The notes below the pieces were generated by a model. It had not been told where the DNA came from. It saw nothing but the letters and a program-made list of their open reading frames with translations, and ran no database searches. Of a DNA stretch of 64,000 bases, positions 50,517 through 59,550 are shown one piece after another. Within the stretch, counting starts at the first letter, position 1; every line of letters starts with the position of its first letter. Both the position numbers and the translations under genes were made by a program. Source of the DNA: Corynebacterium imitans (GTDB lineage Bacteria; Actinomycetota; Actinomycetes; Mycobacteriales; Mycobacteriaceae); the NCBI RefSeq assembly GCF_000739455.1, contig NZ_CP009211.1, positions 2,168,595 through 2,232,594 on the forward strand, written 5' to 3'.

Positions 50517-51011
50517 CTACGAGGATTTGCGCAGGTGCAAGGTGACGCCCGTCTCGCGCATCATCTCAAATGTGTCGGCTGTATCCACCCCCATCGCCAA
50601 ACAGGCATCCGGGATAAGAATCCTTTTCCGTGAGTGTGGTTGTGAGCGCTCATGGGTTACCAACGTATGTTGATGCTCACGAGCGTAAGCAACGAGAAGA
50701 TAATCAGCGTGGTTACCTACAAAAGCTTGGATGGCCTCCGCCCGGTATGACCCTGAATAGGCCCACTGAGAAAGCGGCTGGAAATGCTTCGTCGTTGGCT
50801 GATCAATCGCCCTAAAGAAACCAGGATTTGCGCGTGTCCACTCAGCGAGCTCCTCATTGCCCTGTAGGAGTTCATCCCGGACGGCTTCGATGCTGCACAC
50901 TAAGTCCTGCCGATACGCATCCTCGAGCCAATCCCAGAACCCAGGCGCGAGGTCGAAAGCGTAATACCGATTCTTGGCCTCGATGAGGATGTTGGCGTCG
51001 AGCAGGAACAT
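50517..51011 (-). CDS. DUF4411 PIN-like toxin
   Basis: 164 aa from the ATG at 51011. The opening FLLDANILIEAKNRYYAFDL contains the first acidic PIN residue; further acidic residues are in VRDELLQG near 45 and in the HADYLLVAYA and PDACLA segments. DUF4411 proteins are PIN-domain ribonuclease-like toxins usually encoded just after an XRE/ImmA-IrrE antitoxin, as here: the start overlaps the upstream stop (TGATG). Expected to cleave RNA when released; activity not shown. Confidence 0.8.
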   Translation of the reverse strand: MFLLDANILIEAKNRYYAFDLAPGFWDWLEDAYRQDLVCSIEAVRDELLQGNEELAEWTRANPGFFRAIDQPTTKHFQPLSQWAYSGSYRAEAIQAFVGNHADYLLVAYAREHQHTLVTHERSQPHSRKRILIPDACLAMGVDTADTFEMMRETGVTLHLRKSS

Positions 51012-52165
51012 CACGCAACCCCCAATTCCTCTGCAAGATTCTCAAACGTTGCGTGTTTCTTCGTACCGAGCAACTGGTATGCATCCCGGTACGCGGTGGA
51101 ACCCTCCAAGGCGCTCGCTATGACCGCTCGAGAGAAACTGCGACTGAGACGCAGTGGCTGGGTGTAGTAATAGTTGCCACCGCCATCGCTGCGTCGCCCG
51201 TCCAAAAAAGACATGACACGCTGCTTCTCTGCTTCATACGCCTCGATGTATTCATCCCAAGTAAGAGCCTTGGCATCAAAAAGACGTTTGAGAATGACCA
51301 GCGTACTGACGCGGTAGGTCCTAGCAAGGCGCTCCAACTCATCGACGCTCACGAGGCCCTGGAACTCCTGAACCAAAGCATGCAACGGAACAAGGACCTC
51401 TGCAGCGACCTGATTGCACCAGAGCTCAGCTTTAGGGCCGTCTTTAGCTGTCATGGCGGCATCAGAGAGTGCGCTGCCGCCTAACCAAATGTGTGCCAGC
51501 TCGTGGATGAGTGTGAAGATCTGGGCTGCCTTGGTGTCCACTCCGTTGACAAAAATCAGCGGGGCAAGAGGGTCCGCCAAAGCAAATCCTCGGAACTCGC
51601 TAGGATCTAATTTCCGATGTGGATCGGAACCAACGACACCACTCACCATGACCAAAACGCCGACAGCCTCGATCCGGTCAATCAACTGACGCAAAGCATG
51701 CTCCCAATTCGGGAAAGTGGCACGTTCATCAAGGCCAAAATCTAACGCGCCCCGAATCTCGCTCGCGACTCCTTCAACTGGCTCCTCCACTGTGGTAGCA
51801 CCAACGAAAGAGACTTCGTCGAAACCGTTCATCAAGGCATGTTCGCGATACCAGTCTTGGCGCTGCTGGCACTGGTAGATCGTGTCAAGGAGATCCGCCG
51901 AGGGTTGCTGAACCCCAACGTTGCCCAACGTCCTCATATCCGGGATTGGAACCGCTTCTACCGGCGGTTCCGGAAGAAAAAGCAGCCCCAAAGGCGTATG
52001 AGTAGCGTTTGCAAATTTTTCTAATTGCTTGAGTGTGGGACGTTCCTCTTGAGAGAGCCATACGTCAAGCTTCGGAGCACGGCGAACAGTAGTGTCCTCA
52101 TCCCAGCCGCTCCGTCGAACAGCCCACCGAAGAACCTCTGGAGCAACATCCACTCGCACTACCAT
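51011..52165 (-). CDS. XRE-type regulator with ImmA/IrrE metallopeptidase domain (antitoxin)
   Basis: 384 aa. The N-terminal part (about 10-70; LRWAVRRSGWDEDTTVRRAP, then PTLKQLEKFANATHTPLGLL) is a helix-turn-helix-like segment. An ImmA/IrrE zinc peptidase domain (about 150-270) carries LIHELAHIWLGG. It is coupled to the DUF4411 toxin gene. The ATG at 52165 is preferred because GGAGGTGAGCGG precedes it; an in-frame GTG five codons earlier overlaps that site. By analogy it may repress the pair and be degraded or act as a protease under stress. The second 69-bp repeat array lies about 90 bp upstream. Confidence 0.85.
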   Translation of the reverse strand: MVVRVDVAPEVLRWAVRRSGWDEDTTVRRAPKLDVWLSQEERPTLKQLEKFANATHTPLGLLFLPEPPVEAVPIPDMRTLGNVGVQQPSADLLDTIYQCQQRQDWYREHALMNGFDEVSFVGATTVEEPVEGVASEIRGALDFGLDERATFPNWEHALRQLIDRIEAVGVLVMVSGVVGSDPHRKLDPSEFRGFALADPLAPLIFVNGVDTKAAQIFTLIHELAHIWLGGSALSDAAMTAKDGPKAELWCNQVAAEVLVPLHALVQEFQGLVSVDELERLARTYRVSTLVILKRLFDAKALTWDEYIEAYEAEKQRVMSFLDGRRSDGGGNYYYTQPLRLSRSFSRAVIASALEGSTAYRDAYQLLGTKKHATFENLAEELGVA

Positions 52166-52256
52166 TCCGCTCACCTCCACCGACCTTCTGGATCGACCTA
52201 TGTAGACATCATCATACGTTTCTTTGACGCTCGTACACGGGGTCCGGACCGGATCT

Positions 52257-52414
52257 AAATGGAGCTAGCTCCGTTTGGGGTTTTGGGCGGAACGCGACCT
52301 GCAGTTTTACATACTCACCGCACGCAAATGGAGCTAGCTCCATTTGGCCGACCAGCTGAACCGCGACCTGCGGTTTCACACTGGCGTGGCATGCAAACGG
52401 AGCTAGCTCCATGT
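52257..52414. repeat. Array 2 of the 69-bp repeat with palindromic core (3 copies)
   Basis: Cores at 52257-52276 (exact except one base), 52326-52345 (perfect AAATGGAGCTAGCTCCATTT) and 52395-52414 (two changes) are again 69 bp apart. The inter-core sequence is more diverged than in array 1 but keeps a CGCGACCTG then GTTTYAC block. The plus strand is open through all three units, and the minus strand too. It lies between the toxin-antitoxin promoter region and the clpB stop. Confidence 0.9.
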
Positions 52415-52472
52415 AGTCGAACGCCGGGCAACCGACCAGCACCCAACCGGCAAGCCGCCCGGACCCCCGCCC

Positions 52473-55028
52473 CTACGCCGCGTCGACGGTGAGGTGCTCG
52501 CCGCCTTCGGCGACGTCCACGTTGACGGTGTCGCCGTCGCGGACGTAGCCGGCGAGCAGGGCCTTCGCCAGCCGGTCGCCGATGGCCTGCTGGATCAGGC
52601 GGCGCAGTGGGCGCGCACCGTAGGCCGGGTCGTAGCCGCGCTCGGCAAGCCATGCCTTCGCTGCGTCGGAGACGTGGAGCGTGAGGCGTCGAGAAGCGAG
52701 CCGATCCGCAAGCGACCCGAGTTGGATGTCCACGATGCCCACCAGCTGCTCGGCCGACAGCGCGTCGAAGACGACCACGTCGTCGAGGCGGTTGATGAAC
52801 TCGGGTTTGAAGTGGTGCTTCACCGCGTCCATGATCTGGTCGTGGCTGCCGCCGGCGCCCAGGTTGGAGGTCAGGATGACCACCGTGTTGCGGAAGTCCA
52901 CCGTGCGGCCCTGGCCGTCGGTCAGGCGTCCTTCGTCGAGGACTTGCAGCAGGATGTCGAAGACGTCCTGGTGGGCCTTCTCGACCTCGTCGAAAAGCAC
53001 GAGCGAGTACGGGCGACGACGGACAGCCTCGGTGAGCTGGCCGCCAGCGTCGTAGCCGACGTAGCCCGGAGGGGCACCGACCAGGCGGGAGACGGAGTGC
53101 TTCTCGCCGTACTCGGACATGTCGATGCGGACCATGGCCGTCTCATCGTCGAAGAGGAACTCCGAGAGCGCCTTCGCCAGCTCCGTCTTGCCCACGCCGG
53201 TGGGGCCGAGGAAAAGGAAGGAGCCAATCGGTCGGTTCGGGTCGGCGACACCAGCGCGGGAGCGTCGCACCGCGTCCGAAACCGCGTTGACTGCGTCCTT
53301 CTGACCGACGACACGGCCGGCCAGAATCTCCTCCATGTGCAGGAGCTTCTCGGTCTCGCCCTGCATCATCTTGCCCGCCGGAATGCCGGTCCAGGAGGAG
53401 ACGACCTCGGCGATCACATCGGGAGTGACCTCCTCGGTGAGCATCGTCTTCTGCGTCTCGCTGGCGCTGGCTTCCGCGTTCGCGACCTGCGCTTCCAGCT
53501 CGGGGATCCGGCCGTAGCGCAGCTCGGAGACCTTGGCGTAGTCGCCCTCACGCTCCGCGATCTCGGACTCGTTACGCAGGCGCTCCAGTTCCTCCTTCGC
53601 AGACTGGACCTTGTCGATCTCGGCCTTCTCGTTGGACCACCGCGTCTTCAGCTCGCCGAGCTTCTCCCGCTGGTCCGCGAGCTCCTGCCGCAGATCCTTC
53701 AGGCGCTGCTGGGAGGCAGCGTCCGACTCCTTCTGCAGGGCGATCTCCTCGATCTCGAGACGACGGACGATGCGCTCGAGCTCGTCGATCTCCTGCGGGG
53801 AGGAGTCGATCTCCATGCGCAGGCGCGAACCGGCCTCGTCGACCAGGTCGATCGCCTTGTCCGGCAGGAAGCGGTTGGTGATGTAGCGGTTCGAAAGCTC
53901 GGCCGCGGACACCAGCGCAGAGTCCTGGATCCGCACGCCGTGGTGTACCTCGTAGCGCTCCTTCAGTCCGCGCAGGATACCGATCGTGTCCTCCACGGTC
54001 GGCTCTCCCACGTAGACCTGCTGGAAGCGGCGCTCCAGCGCGGCGTCCTTCTCAATGTGCTGGCGGTACTCGTTCAGCGTGGTTGCACCAACGAGGCGCA
54101 GCTCGCCGCGGGCCAGCATCGGCTTAATCATGTTGCCCGCGTCCATCGCGCCCTCGCCGCTGGCACCGGCACCGACGATCGTGTGGAGCTCATCAATAAA
54201 GGTGATGATCTCGCCTTCGGCAGAGGTGATCTCATCCAGCACGGCCTTCAGCCGCTCCTCGAACTCACCGCGGTACTTCGCGCCCGCGACCATCGAGCCC
54301 AGATCCAGCGAGATCAGCGTCTTGCCCTTCAGCGACTCCGGGACATCGCCCGCGACGATGCGGCGGGCCAAGCCCTCCACGATCGCGGTCTTGCCCACGC
54401 CGGGCTCACCAATAAGGACCGGGTTATTCTTCGTGCGGCGGCTGAGCACCTGGACCACGCGGCGGATCTCCGAGTCGCGCCCGATCACCGGGTCGATCTT
54501 GCCCTCGCGAGCACGCGCGGTGAGGTCCGTGGAGTACTTCTCCAGCGCCTGGAACTGATCCTCCGGTGCCTCGGTCGTGACCTTCTTGTTGCCGCGGACG
54601 GACTGGAAGGCGGCCTTAATCGCCTCAAAGGTGGCGCCGCGCTTGGTCAGCAGTTCCGCGGCTTCGTCCTTGCCGCGGGCGATACCGGCCAGGAGGACTT
54701 CGGTGGACACGTACTCGTCGCCAAGCTCACCGGCGAGCTCCTGCGAAGCATTGAGCGCGTTGAGCGCATCGCGGTTGAAGTTGGGGTTGGCCATGTTCTG
54801 GCCCTCCGCCTTGGGGTAACCCGCGACGAGCTCGCCCGCCTCGCGTACGACGGTATCCGGATCAACACCGGTGGCCTTGAGCACGGGTGCGGCGATGCCG
54901 TCTTCCTGCGTAAGAATTGCCTGGAGCAGGTGCGCCGGGCGAATATCCGGGTTGCCTGCCGCAGACGCCTTCTGCAGCGCCTGCTGGATTGCCTCCTGCG
55001 TCTTGGTTGTGGGGGTAAAGGATGCCAT
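52473..55028 (-). CDS. clpB: ATP-dependent disaggregase ClpB
   Basis: Hexameric chaperone that rescues aggregated proteins with DnaK (851 aa, normal length). The N-terminal double Clp-N repeat covers about 1-145; Walker A motifs are GEPGVGKT at 207-214 and GPTGVGKT near 606. Between the ATPase domains lies the ClpB-specific coiled-coil M domain (about 400-520; Glu/Lys/Leu-rich heptads). The ATG at 55028 has an AAAGGAGG site. An HspR-type HAIR box lies 83 bp upstream, so heat-shock repression by HspR is expected. Confidence 0.97.
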   Translation of the reverse strand: MASFTPTTKTQEAIQQALQKASAAGNPDIRPAHLLQAILTQEDGIAAPVLKATGVDPDTVVREAGELVAGYPKAEGQNMANPNFNRDALNALNASQELAGELGDEYVSTEVLLAGIARGKDEAAELLTKRGATFEAIKAAFQSVRGNKKVTTEAPEDQFQALEKYSTDLTARAREGKIDPVIGRDSEIRRVVQVLSRRTKNNPVLIGEPGVGKTAIVEGLARRIVAGDVPESLKGKTLISLDLGSMVAGAKYRGEFEERLKAVLDEITSAEGEIITFIDELHTIVGAGASGEGAMDAGNMIKPMLARGELRLVGATTLNEYRQHIEKDAALERRFQQVYVGEPTVEDTIGILRGLKERYEVHHGVRIQDSALVSAAELSNRYITNRFLPDKAIDLVDEAGSRLRMEIDSSPQEIDELERIVRRLEIEEIALQKESDAASQQRLKDLRQELADQREKLGELKTRWSNEKAEIDKVQSAKEELERLRNESEIAEREGDYAKVSELRYGRIPELEAQVANAEASASETQKTMLTEEVTPDVIAEVVSSWTGIPAGKMMQGETEKLLHMEEILAGRVVGQKDAVNAVSDAVRRSRAGVADPNRPIGSFLFLGPTGVGKTELAKALSEFLFDDETAMVRIDMSEYGEKHSVSRLVGAPPGYVGYDAGGQLTEAVRRRPYSLVLFDEVEKAHQDVFDILLQVLDEGRLTDGQGRTVDFRNTVVILTSNLGAGGSHDQIMDAVKHHFKPEFINRLDDVVVFDALSAEQLVGIVDIQLGSLADRLASRRLTLHVSDAAKAWLAERGYDPAYGARPLRRLIQQAIGDRLAKALLAGYVRDGDTVNVDVAEGGEHLTVDAA

Positions 55029-55110
55029 GGTGCATCCTCCTTTCCGTGTGCGTTTATCTATATGGTTTATCTACCGGTGTACCCGGTCTACTCCCTATAA
55101 CGCACCGGAA

Positions 55111-55131
55111 GTTGAGTCTGTTCCACTCAAC
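55111..55131. promoter_or_regulatory. HAIR box (HspR operator) upstream of clpB
   Basis: TTGAGT (55112-55117), a 7-nt spacer and ACTCAA (55125-55130) match the HAIR consensus CTTGAGT-N7-ACTCAAG except for the outermost base pair. On the minus strand it sits just upstream of a TTATAG/TATAGG -10-like sequence, so HspR binding would overlap the -35 region. Confidence 0.85.
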
Positions 55132-55155
55132 GTGAAAAAGTTGCGCGGACTCGAC

Positions 55156-56502
55156 TCAAGCCCCGTTGGATCTCGCGGCCTGCTCCTTCACTGGCACCCA
55201 CTTCGAGGTAAACGCCAAGATCACCACGCCCACCGCAATGGCAAAGGAGACCCAGCCGAAGCCGGTGACAAAGCCCGCGATCACCGCGATCGGCGCGAGA
55301 ATGGTCATGCCGATCTCAAAGGGCGCAAAGCCCACGTACGCCACGCCGTACTCGTTGAGCGTGCCGGACTTCAGCTTGGGGTCCACCATCTTCAGCAGCG
55401 CGATACCGGTCGCCACCGCGGCGGTCGCCCAGCCCCAGCCGAAGATGCCGCGCTCCAGCCAGTGCTCGCCGAAGAACAGCGGGCCTGCCCACAGCATCCA
55501 CACCACGCAGAAGATGGTGCCGAGGACGAACAGGAGCAGCAGCGCCTGCCAGTAGCCGGCCAGCGCCGCCGGGATAATCGAGGCGATACCGAAGGCGATC
55601 ATGTAGTCGGTCGCCGCACCGGAGATGGTGGTGATCGTGTCGCGGTCCAGGTAGTTCGACTTGCCCGCCGCCTTCAGCAGCCCGCGGCCGATAAGCCCCA
55701 CCACGAACGACATGGCGAATAGCGGGATGGACACGTTTTCCCACTGGCTCTTGATGAGGTTGTTCAGCATGTAGGCAATGAGCACCGTGAACACGACGAA
55801 CCCGCCGTGCAGTGCGAGCGGCTCAATGGAGGAAGGGTTGGTGGTCGCCCGACCAATAGCGGGGCGATCATCCTCATTTTCGATGTAGCCGGTACGCAGC
55901 TCTCGCGGAAGGTCACCCTGCAGCTGGCCCGCCTTGCCATTGCGGATACCCCAGTTCGCCACAATCACGCCGCCCACGATGGCAACGAGTGTGCCCACCG
56001 TCGCCGCGGTAAAGCCAAGCGACGAGGCGTTTTCCACCCCGATGCCCTCCAGCGCGGAACCGACCGCAGCCGCGGTGCCGAAGCCGCCGATGAAGCCGAC
56101 GGGCAGCATCATGCCGAACCAGGGCTCGGTACCAAACAGCGGCGCAAACAGGTACAGACCGAGCAGGATGAACAGCCCCCACTGCCCCATGAACATCGAC
56201 GTGGAATACGCCCACATGTTGCGCGCGCCGGCCGCCACGGAGCCGCCAAGCTCCATCGAGTACGCCATCGATGCGAACACCACCGCGATCAGCAGCGTCG
56301 TGTACGTACCAACATGCTCGGACCAGTTGATCAGGCCGAGCACCTCTTGCCCCAGCACAAGCCCGATGAGCCCGGCGGTGATCGGTGCAGGCAGAAGCAG
56401 CGCCTGCAGCACTTTCATCCTGTTGCGCAGCACGTTGCCCACGATGAGCAGCAACGAAATCCAACCGATGTCAGTTAACATTGTGTAGGGCGTAAATTCC
56501 AC
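55156..56502 (-). CDS. GltS-like sodium/glutamate symporter family membrane protein
   Basis: 448 aa with about eleven hydrophobic helices across the length and two glycine-rich re-entrant-like segments (PVGFIGGFGTAAAVGSALEG near 135; TISGAATDYMIAFGIASIIP near 300), the pattern of the GltS family. Substrate is inferred only from family. It begins at a GTG (56502) with AAAGGTGG upstream. It is upstream of clpB on the same strand, but the HAIR box and promoter lie between them, so clpB is separately controlled. Confidence 0.75.
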   Translation of the reverse strand: MEFTPYTMLTDIGWISLLLIVGNVLRNRMKVLQALLLPAPITAGLIGLVLGQEVLGLINWSEHVGTYTTLLIAVVFASMAYSMELGGSVAAGARNMWAYSTSMFMGQWGLFILLGLYLFAPLFGTEPWFGMMLPVGFIGGFGTAAAVGSALEGIGVENASSLGFTAATVGTLVAIVGGVIVANWGIRNGKAGQLQGDLPRELRTGYIENEDDRPAIGRATTNPSSIEPLALHGGFVVFTVLIAYMLNNLIKSQWENVSIPLFAMSFVVGLIGRGLLKAAGKSNYLDRDTITTISGAATDYMIAFGIASIIPAALAGYWQALLLLFVLGTIFCVVWMLWAGPLFFGEHWLERGIFGWGWATAAVATGIALLKMVDPKLKSGTLNEYGVAYVGFAPFEIGMTILAPIAVIAGFVTGFGWVSFAIAVGVVILAFTSKWVPVKEQAARSNGA

Positions 56503-56554
56503 CGCTACCCACCTTTCTCTTCGCTGTTTTATCAGTCACATTACCCTGTTACCT

Positions 56555-57847
56555 ATGAGCTCTTTCCGCACCGACGCCAACGCAGCCGCGCAGGCACTGC
56601 TTGACGACGAAACGTTGTCCCGCTCCACCCTCTGGACCCATTTCGTCGCCGAGTTCACCCAAGCGCCTGGTCTGTTCCCCGTCGGCGTGACGGAAGTACC
56701 GCACGAAATGGTGTGTGTCCCCGCCAAGGCGCTCAGCCGCGCCGCCGGAAATGTTTCCGGGTGCGACGTCTCACCGTGGGTGTTCGACGCCGCTCACACT
56801 CCGGCGCCCGAAGTCCCCGCGGACGAGGACGCTACAGACGCTGTAGAGCTCGACCAGGAAGCAATCAACGAGGCCGTGCTCACTGGTCTCCGCGCCTGGG
56901 CGCTGCAGCTGCGCCGCACTGGTTTTCCTGCCACCGAGCTCCCCGGTGCAGCGGAGATCTACATTGACGTGATTACCGAGCTGATTGATCGCCCCCTCGG
57001 CGACGAGACAGCGGACGCAATCCGCCGCGGTGCCAACACCATGAAAGAGGCCATCGAGCAGGCTGACCTGGACGGTGTTCCCCCGGCTTCGGCGGCGCAA
57101 GTGATGGCGGTGACGGAGGCGTCGGCAAGCTCAGGGAGCCCCAGCGCCGCCGATACCCGCATCGTGCGCCTGGAAACGAGCACCCCGCTCGAGTACGCGG
57201 CCGGCCAGGTCATCCCCGTCATGCAGGCGGATCGCCAAGGCGTGTGGAACTCGCTCGCGCCCGCGCTGCCGCCGAACGAGCTGGGGCAGGTGGAGTTTCA
57301 CGTCCGCGACGAGCTGGACGTCGAGGTCGGCGACCACGTGACCCTCGGCACCGCCTACGGCCCCGTGCCGTTTCCCGAAGACAGCACTTCCCCGAACGAG
57401 CGCGTCCTGCTGATTGCCGACGGCACCGGCCTCGCCGCCGCCAAAGCGATGGTCTTCGAACTCATGGACCGCCCGGAGCGCCCGCAGGTGGAGCTGATGA
57501 TCGGCGTCGAGCACGAGGACGAATTCTACGACCTGCAGACCTTCGCCTCGCTCGCCTCCAGCGCAGCCGCCCGCGACTGGCTCACCGTGACCTGCGTAGC
57601 CGAGCAGGTCATTGACCCAGAAAGCTCGGAGGCACCCGCGGTGTGCGAGGGGCTGCGCCGCGTCTGGGCTCCCCTCGAGCACCTCGCCGCGGCGACCGGC
57701 ACGTGGTGGGGCCGCCGCCTCATCCTCTGCGGGTCGACCGCGCGCTGCACGTTGCTGGCCGACGCACTCCGTGAGGCCGGCGCACCGGCACCGCTGGTCA
57801 TCGCACCCGACGCCGAGCCCGACTGGTTCTGCCAGCGAGCGCTTTAG
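56555..57847 (+). CDS. FNR-like oxidoreductase-fold protein, degenerate cofactor motifs
   Basis: 430 aa. The C-terminal half follows the ferredoxin-reductase/flavohaemoprotein plan: an FAD-domain strand LEYAAGQVIPVMQ (canonical RxYS is altered), a VEFHVRDELDVEVGDHVTLG stretch, and an NAD-domain start VLLIADGTGLAAAKAMVF (canonical GGTGxxP is altered). The N-terminal 170 residues are helical and may be a relic of a globin-like domain, but no haem His is evident. It is probably cofactor-poor or specialised. The ATG at 56555 follows TACCCT by 7 nt. The end overlaps the convergent HNH gene (TTAG). Confidence 0.65.
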   Translation: MSSFRTDANAAAQALLDDETLSRSTLWTHFVAEFTQAPGLFPVGVTEVPHEMVCVPAKALSRAAGNVSGCDVSPWVFDAAHTPAPEVPADEDATDAVELDQEAINEAVLTGLRAWALQLRRTGFPATELPGAAEIYIDVITELIDRPLGDETADAIRRGANTMKEAIEQADLDGVPPASAAQVMAVTEASASSGSPSAADTRIVRLETSTPLEYAAGQVIPVMQADRQGVWNSLAPALPPNELGQVEFHVRDELDVEVGDHVTLGTAYGPVPFPEDSTSPNERVLLIADGTGLAAAKAMVFELMDRPERPQVELMIGVEHEDEFYDLQTFASLASSAAARDWLTVTCVAEQVIDPESSEAPAVCEGLRRVWAPLEHLAAATGTWWGRRLILCGSTARCTLLADALREAGAPAPLVIAPDAEPDWFCQRAL

Positions 57848-59115
57848 AGATCATCGAGCGCGTTGTATTCGGCGAGCGTGAGCGCGGTATCGTCGCGTTT
57901 GGGACGCTGGTAGTTCATCGAAACATGCCTTGTCCCGTCCGGGAAGACGAAATGGTAGTCCGGCCCGTCGGCTTTGATCTCGATGTACTCGTCGGAAACA
58001 AGCGAATGGCACGCCGAACACAGCGGTATGAGGTTATCCAGGTCGGTGGCCCCGCCAGTAGCCCAATCATGGACGTGATGGACCTCGATGAACTTTGTGT
58101 GATTACACCCAGGTGTCGCACACTCCCCGCCCCACATGGTCATGAGCGCGTTGACCTGCCCGTCCGTGGCAAGACGCGACGCTCGCGAGGTGTTGAGAAT
58201 CAGCCCGTTCTCGTCGACCGTGTTCACCCGCACCATCGCATTCGCCACGGCATGAGCCACGCTTGCCGACGCCGCACTCCCTCCCACCGGCAGATAGGCC
58301 CCGCCATCGACGGTGGTGACGATGTTGACGTGCGCGCCCGGTGTACGCAGGGGATTCTTCGGTCGCGAGCGGACGATGTTGACCATGCCCATGAACGCGG
58401 CCAGCATCACTCTGCCGGTGGGCATGCCGAACCCCGACGAGGTCGGAATGGCGCCCAGAGTTTCATCAACGGCGTCGCGATCGATTATGTCCTGCAGGTC
58501 AACGTCGTGATAGGCCAGCTCGCCGATCTTCAACGCGGCGGCAACCTGCGCACCCTCCAGCGGGCTGAGGTCAGCCCACAGCCCGAAACGTCCGTTCTTG
58601 CGTTCAGCGATGCGCACATACGACTTCGGCTGTGCTTTCGCGGAGTCCTCATCATCGCGCTCAAGCAGCGCAAGCTCCGCTTCAAGCTGGTGGTATGTGT
58701 AGTCCCGCGCCATATCGACGAGGAGCTGCTCATCGTTCTTTGCTAGGTACGGCATGAGGAGCCGAACCTTGGAGTAGTTCACCGCCCCGTCAGCGAAGGC
58801 ACCGGCGAGGAGTTGATGGCGTGTGAGCTTCCGGGCGATACGGACATATTCGTGCGCGGTAGTCTGCGAAATCCCGAGCCGACGGATCAGCCAACCGGCG
58901 GTCGTTCTCGCGCCGCATTTGGGGGCGAGACGCAAGGAGTCGAAGATGCCGATGTCATATAGGAGGCTGGCTTTATGGCGTGTGATGCCTCCGAAGGTGG
59001 CTTCGATTCGATCTGCAATGGCTTGCACAGCCTCCTGCTCGCTCATGTTTTCGTCCGCGATGGGTGAATAAGTGGCGCTTTTGTTAGCTACTTGAGTGTC
59101 GGTGGGAGTGGTCAT
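57844..59115 (-). CDS. DUF222/HNH endonuclease domain protein (13E12 repeat family)
   Basis: 423 aa. The N-terminal DUF222 helical region (about 40-290) precedes an HNH domain near 325-385: CATPGCNHTKFIEVHHV, then HDWATGGATDLDNLIPLCSA with CH, which gives the zinc Cys and catalytic His residues. Such proteins are abundant and variable in actinobacteria and are often associated with mobile or repeated loci; function is unproven. It has an AAGGAAG site before the ATG. It sits in the accessory segment between the FNR-like and nitrilase genes. Confidence 0.88.
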   Translation of the reverse strand: MTTPTDTQVANKSATYSPIADENMSEQEAVQAIADRIEATFGGITRHKASLLYDIGIFDSLRLAPKCGARTTAGWLIRRLGISQTTAHEYVRIARKLTRHQLLAGAFADGAVNYSKVRLLMPYLAKNDEQLLVDMARDYTYHQLEAELALLERDDEDSAKAQPKSYVRIAERKNGRFGLWADLSPLEGAQVAAALKIGELAYHDVDLQDIIDRDAVDETLGAIPTSSGFGMPTGRVMLAAFMGMVNIVRSRPKNPLRTPGAHVNIVTTVDGGAYLPVGGSAASASVAHAVANAMVRVNTVDENGLILNTSRASRLATDGQVNALMTMWGGECATPGCNHTKFIEVHHVHDWATGGATDLDNLIPLCSACHSLVSDEYIEIKADGPDYHFVFPDGTRHVSMNYQRPKRDDTALTLAEYNALDDL

Positions 59116-59273
59116 GTTCGCGGTCTTCCTTCTAGCGGATGGGTGTTTAAAAACGAAGCGTAACAGCCCACCCAGACATGGCCACTACCTGCATAAATGC
59201 CACTTTTATAGCGAGCTATAAAACGTGCGATGCAGCCAACACATCAGACCGGCCACCACTCCATCGCGAGGCC

Positions 59274-59374
59274 AAAAACTGCGCATTGCGTAGTTTTCTC
59301 AGGGCACGTTCGAAGGTCGGGCACGTAGCGAACAAGCGTGCCACCCTCAAAAACTGCGCATTGCGCAGTTTTTT
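59274..59374. repeat. Paired palindromes with TGCGCA cores
   Basis: AAAAACTGCGCATTGCG plus TAGTTTT at 59274-59297 and AAAAACTGCGCATTGCGCAG plus TTTTTT at 59349-59374 are near-identical palindromes 75 bp apart. Each could form a hairpin ending in T residues or serve as a dimer binding site. They lie just upstream of the HNH gene start and before the chimeric scar. Confidence 0.8.
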
Positions 59375-59382
59375 AAGGAAAC

Positions 59383-59530
59383 CCCCCCTACCGCATCGTT
59401 GTCGCGGCTTCGATCTCTACCACCGGCAGTGCCTTGCGCACCTTGGCGACGCGAGCGGGATCAGTGTCCACTATGAGCGTTTCGGGCCCGTAGCCGAGCC
59501 CGACTGGTTCTACCAGCGGCCGGCGCAGTA
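59383..59530. pseudogene. Chimeric scar: 3' ends of the nitrilase-family gene and the FNR-like gene
   Basis: 59383-59495 repeats the last about 110 bp of the nitrilase-family gene (compare 60474-60586) with six differences, minus-strand sense. From 59493 the sequence switches, over the shared bases GCC, to the last codons of the FNR-like gene (compare 57812-57837), plus-strand sense, and encodes AEPDWFYQRPAQ-stop against AEPDWFCQRAL-stop. Both pieces lack the rest of their genes. Confidence 0.85.
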
Positions 59531-59536
59531 GCGTTT

Positions 59537-59542
59537 TATACT
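59537..59542 (+). promoter_or_regulatory. -10 hexamer TATACT of the two-gene cassette
   Basis: TATACT ends 8 nt before the GTG at 59551; no ribosome binding site is seen, so a leaderless start fits. Confidence 0.5.
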
Positions 59543-59550
59543 CAAGCGTC

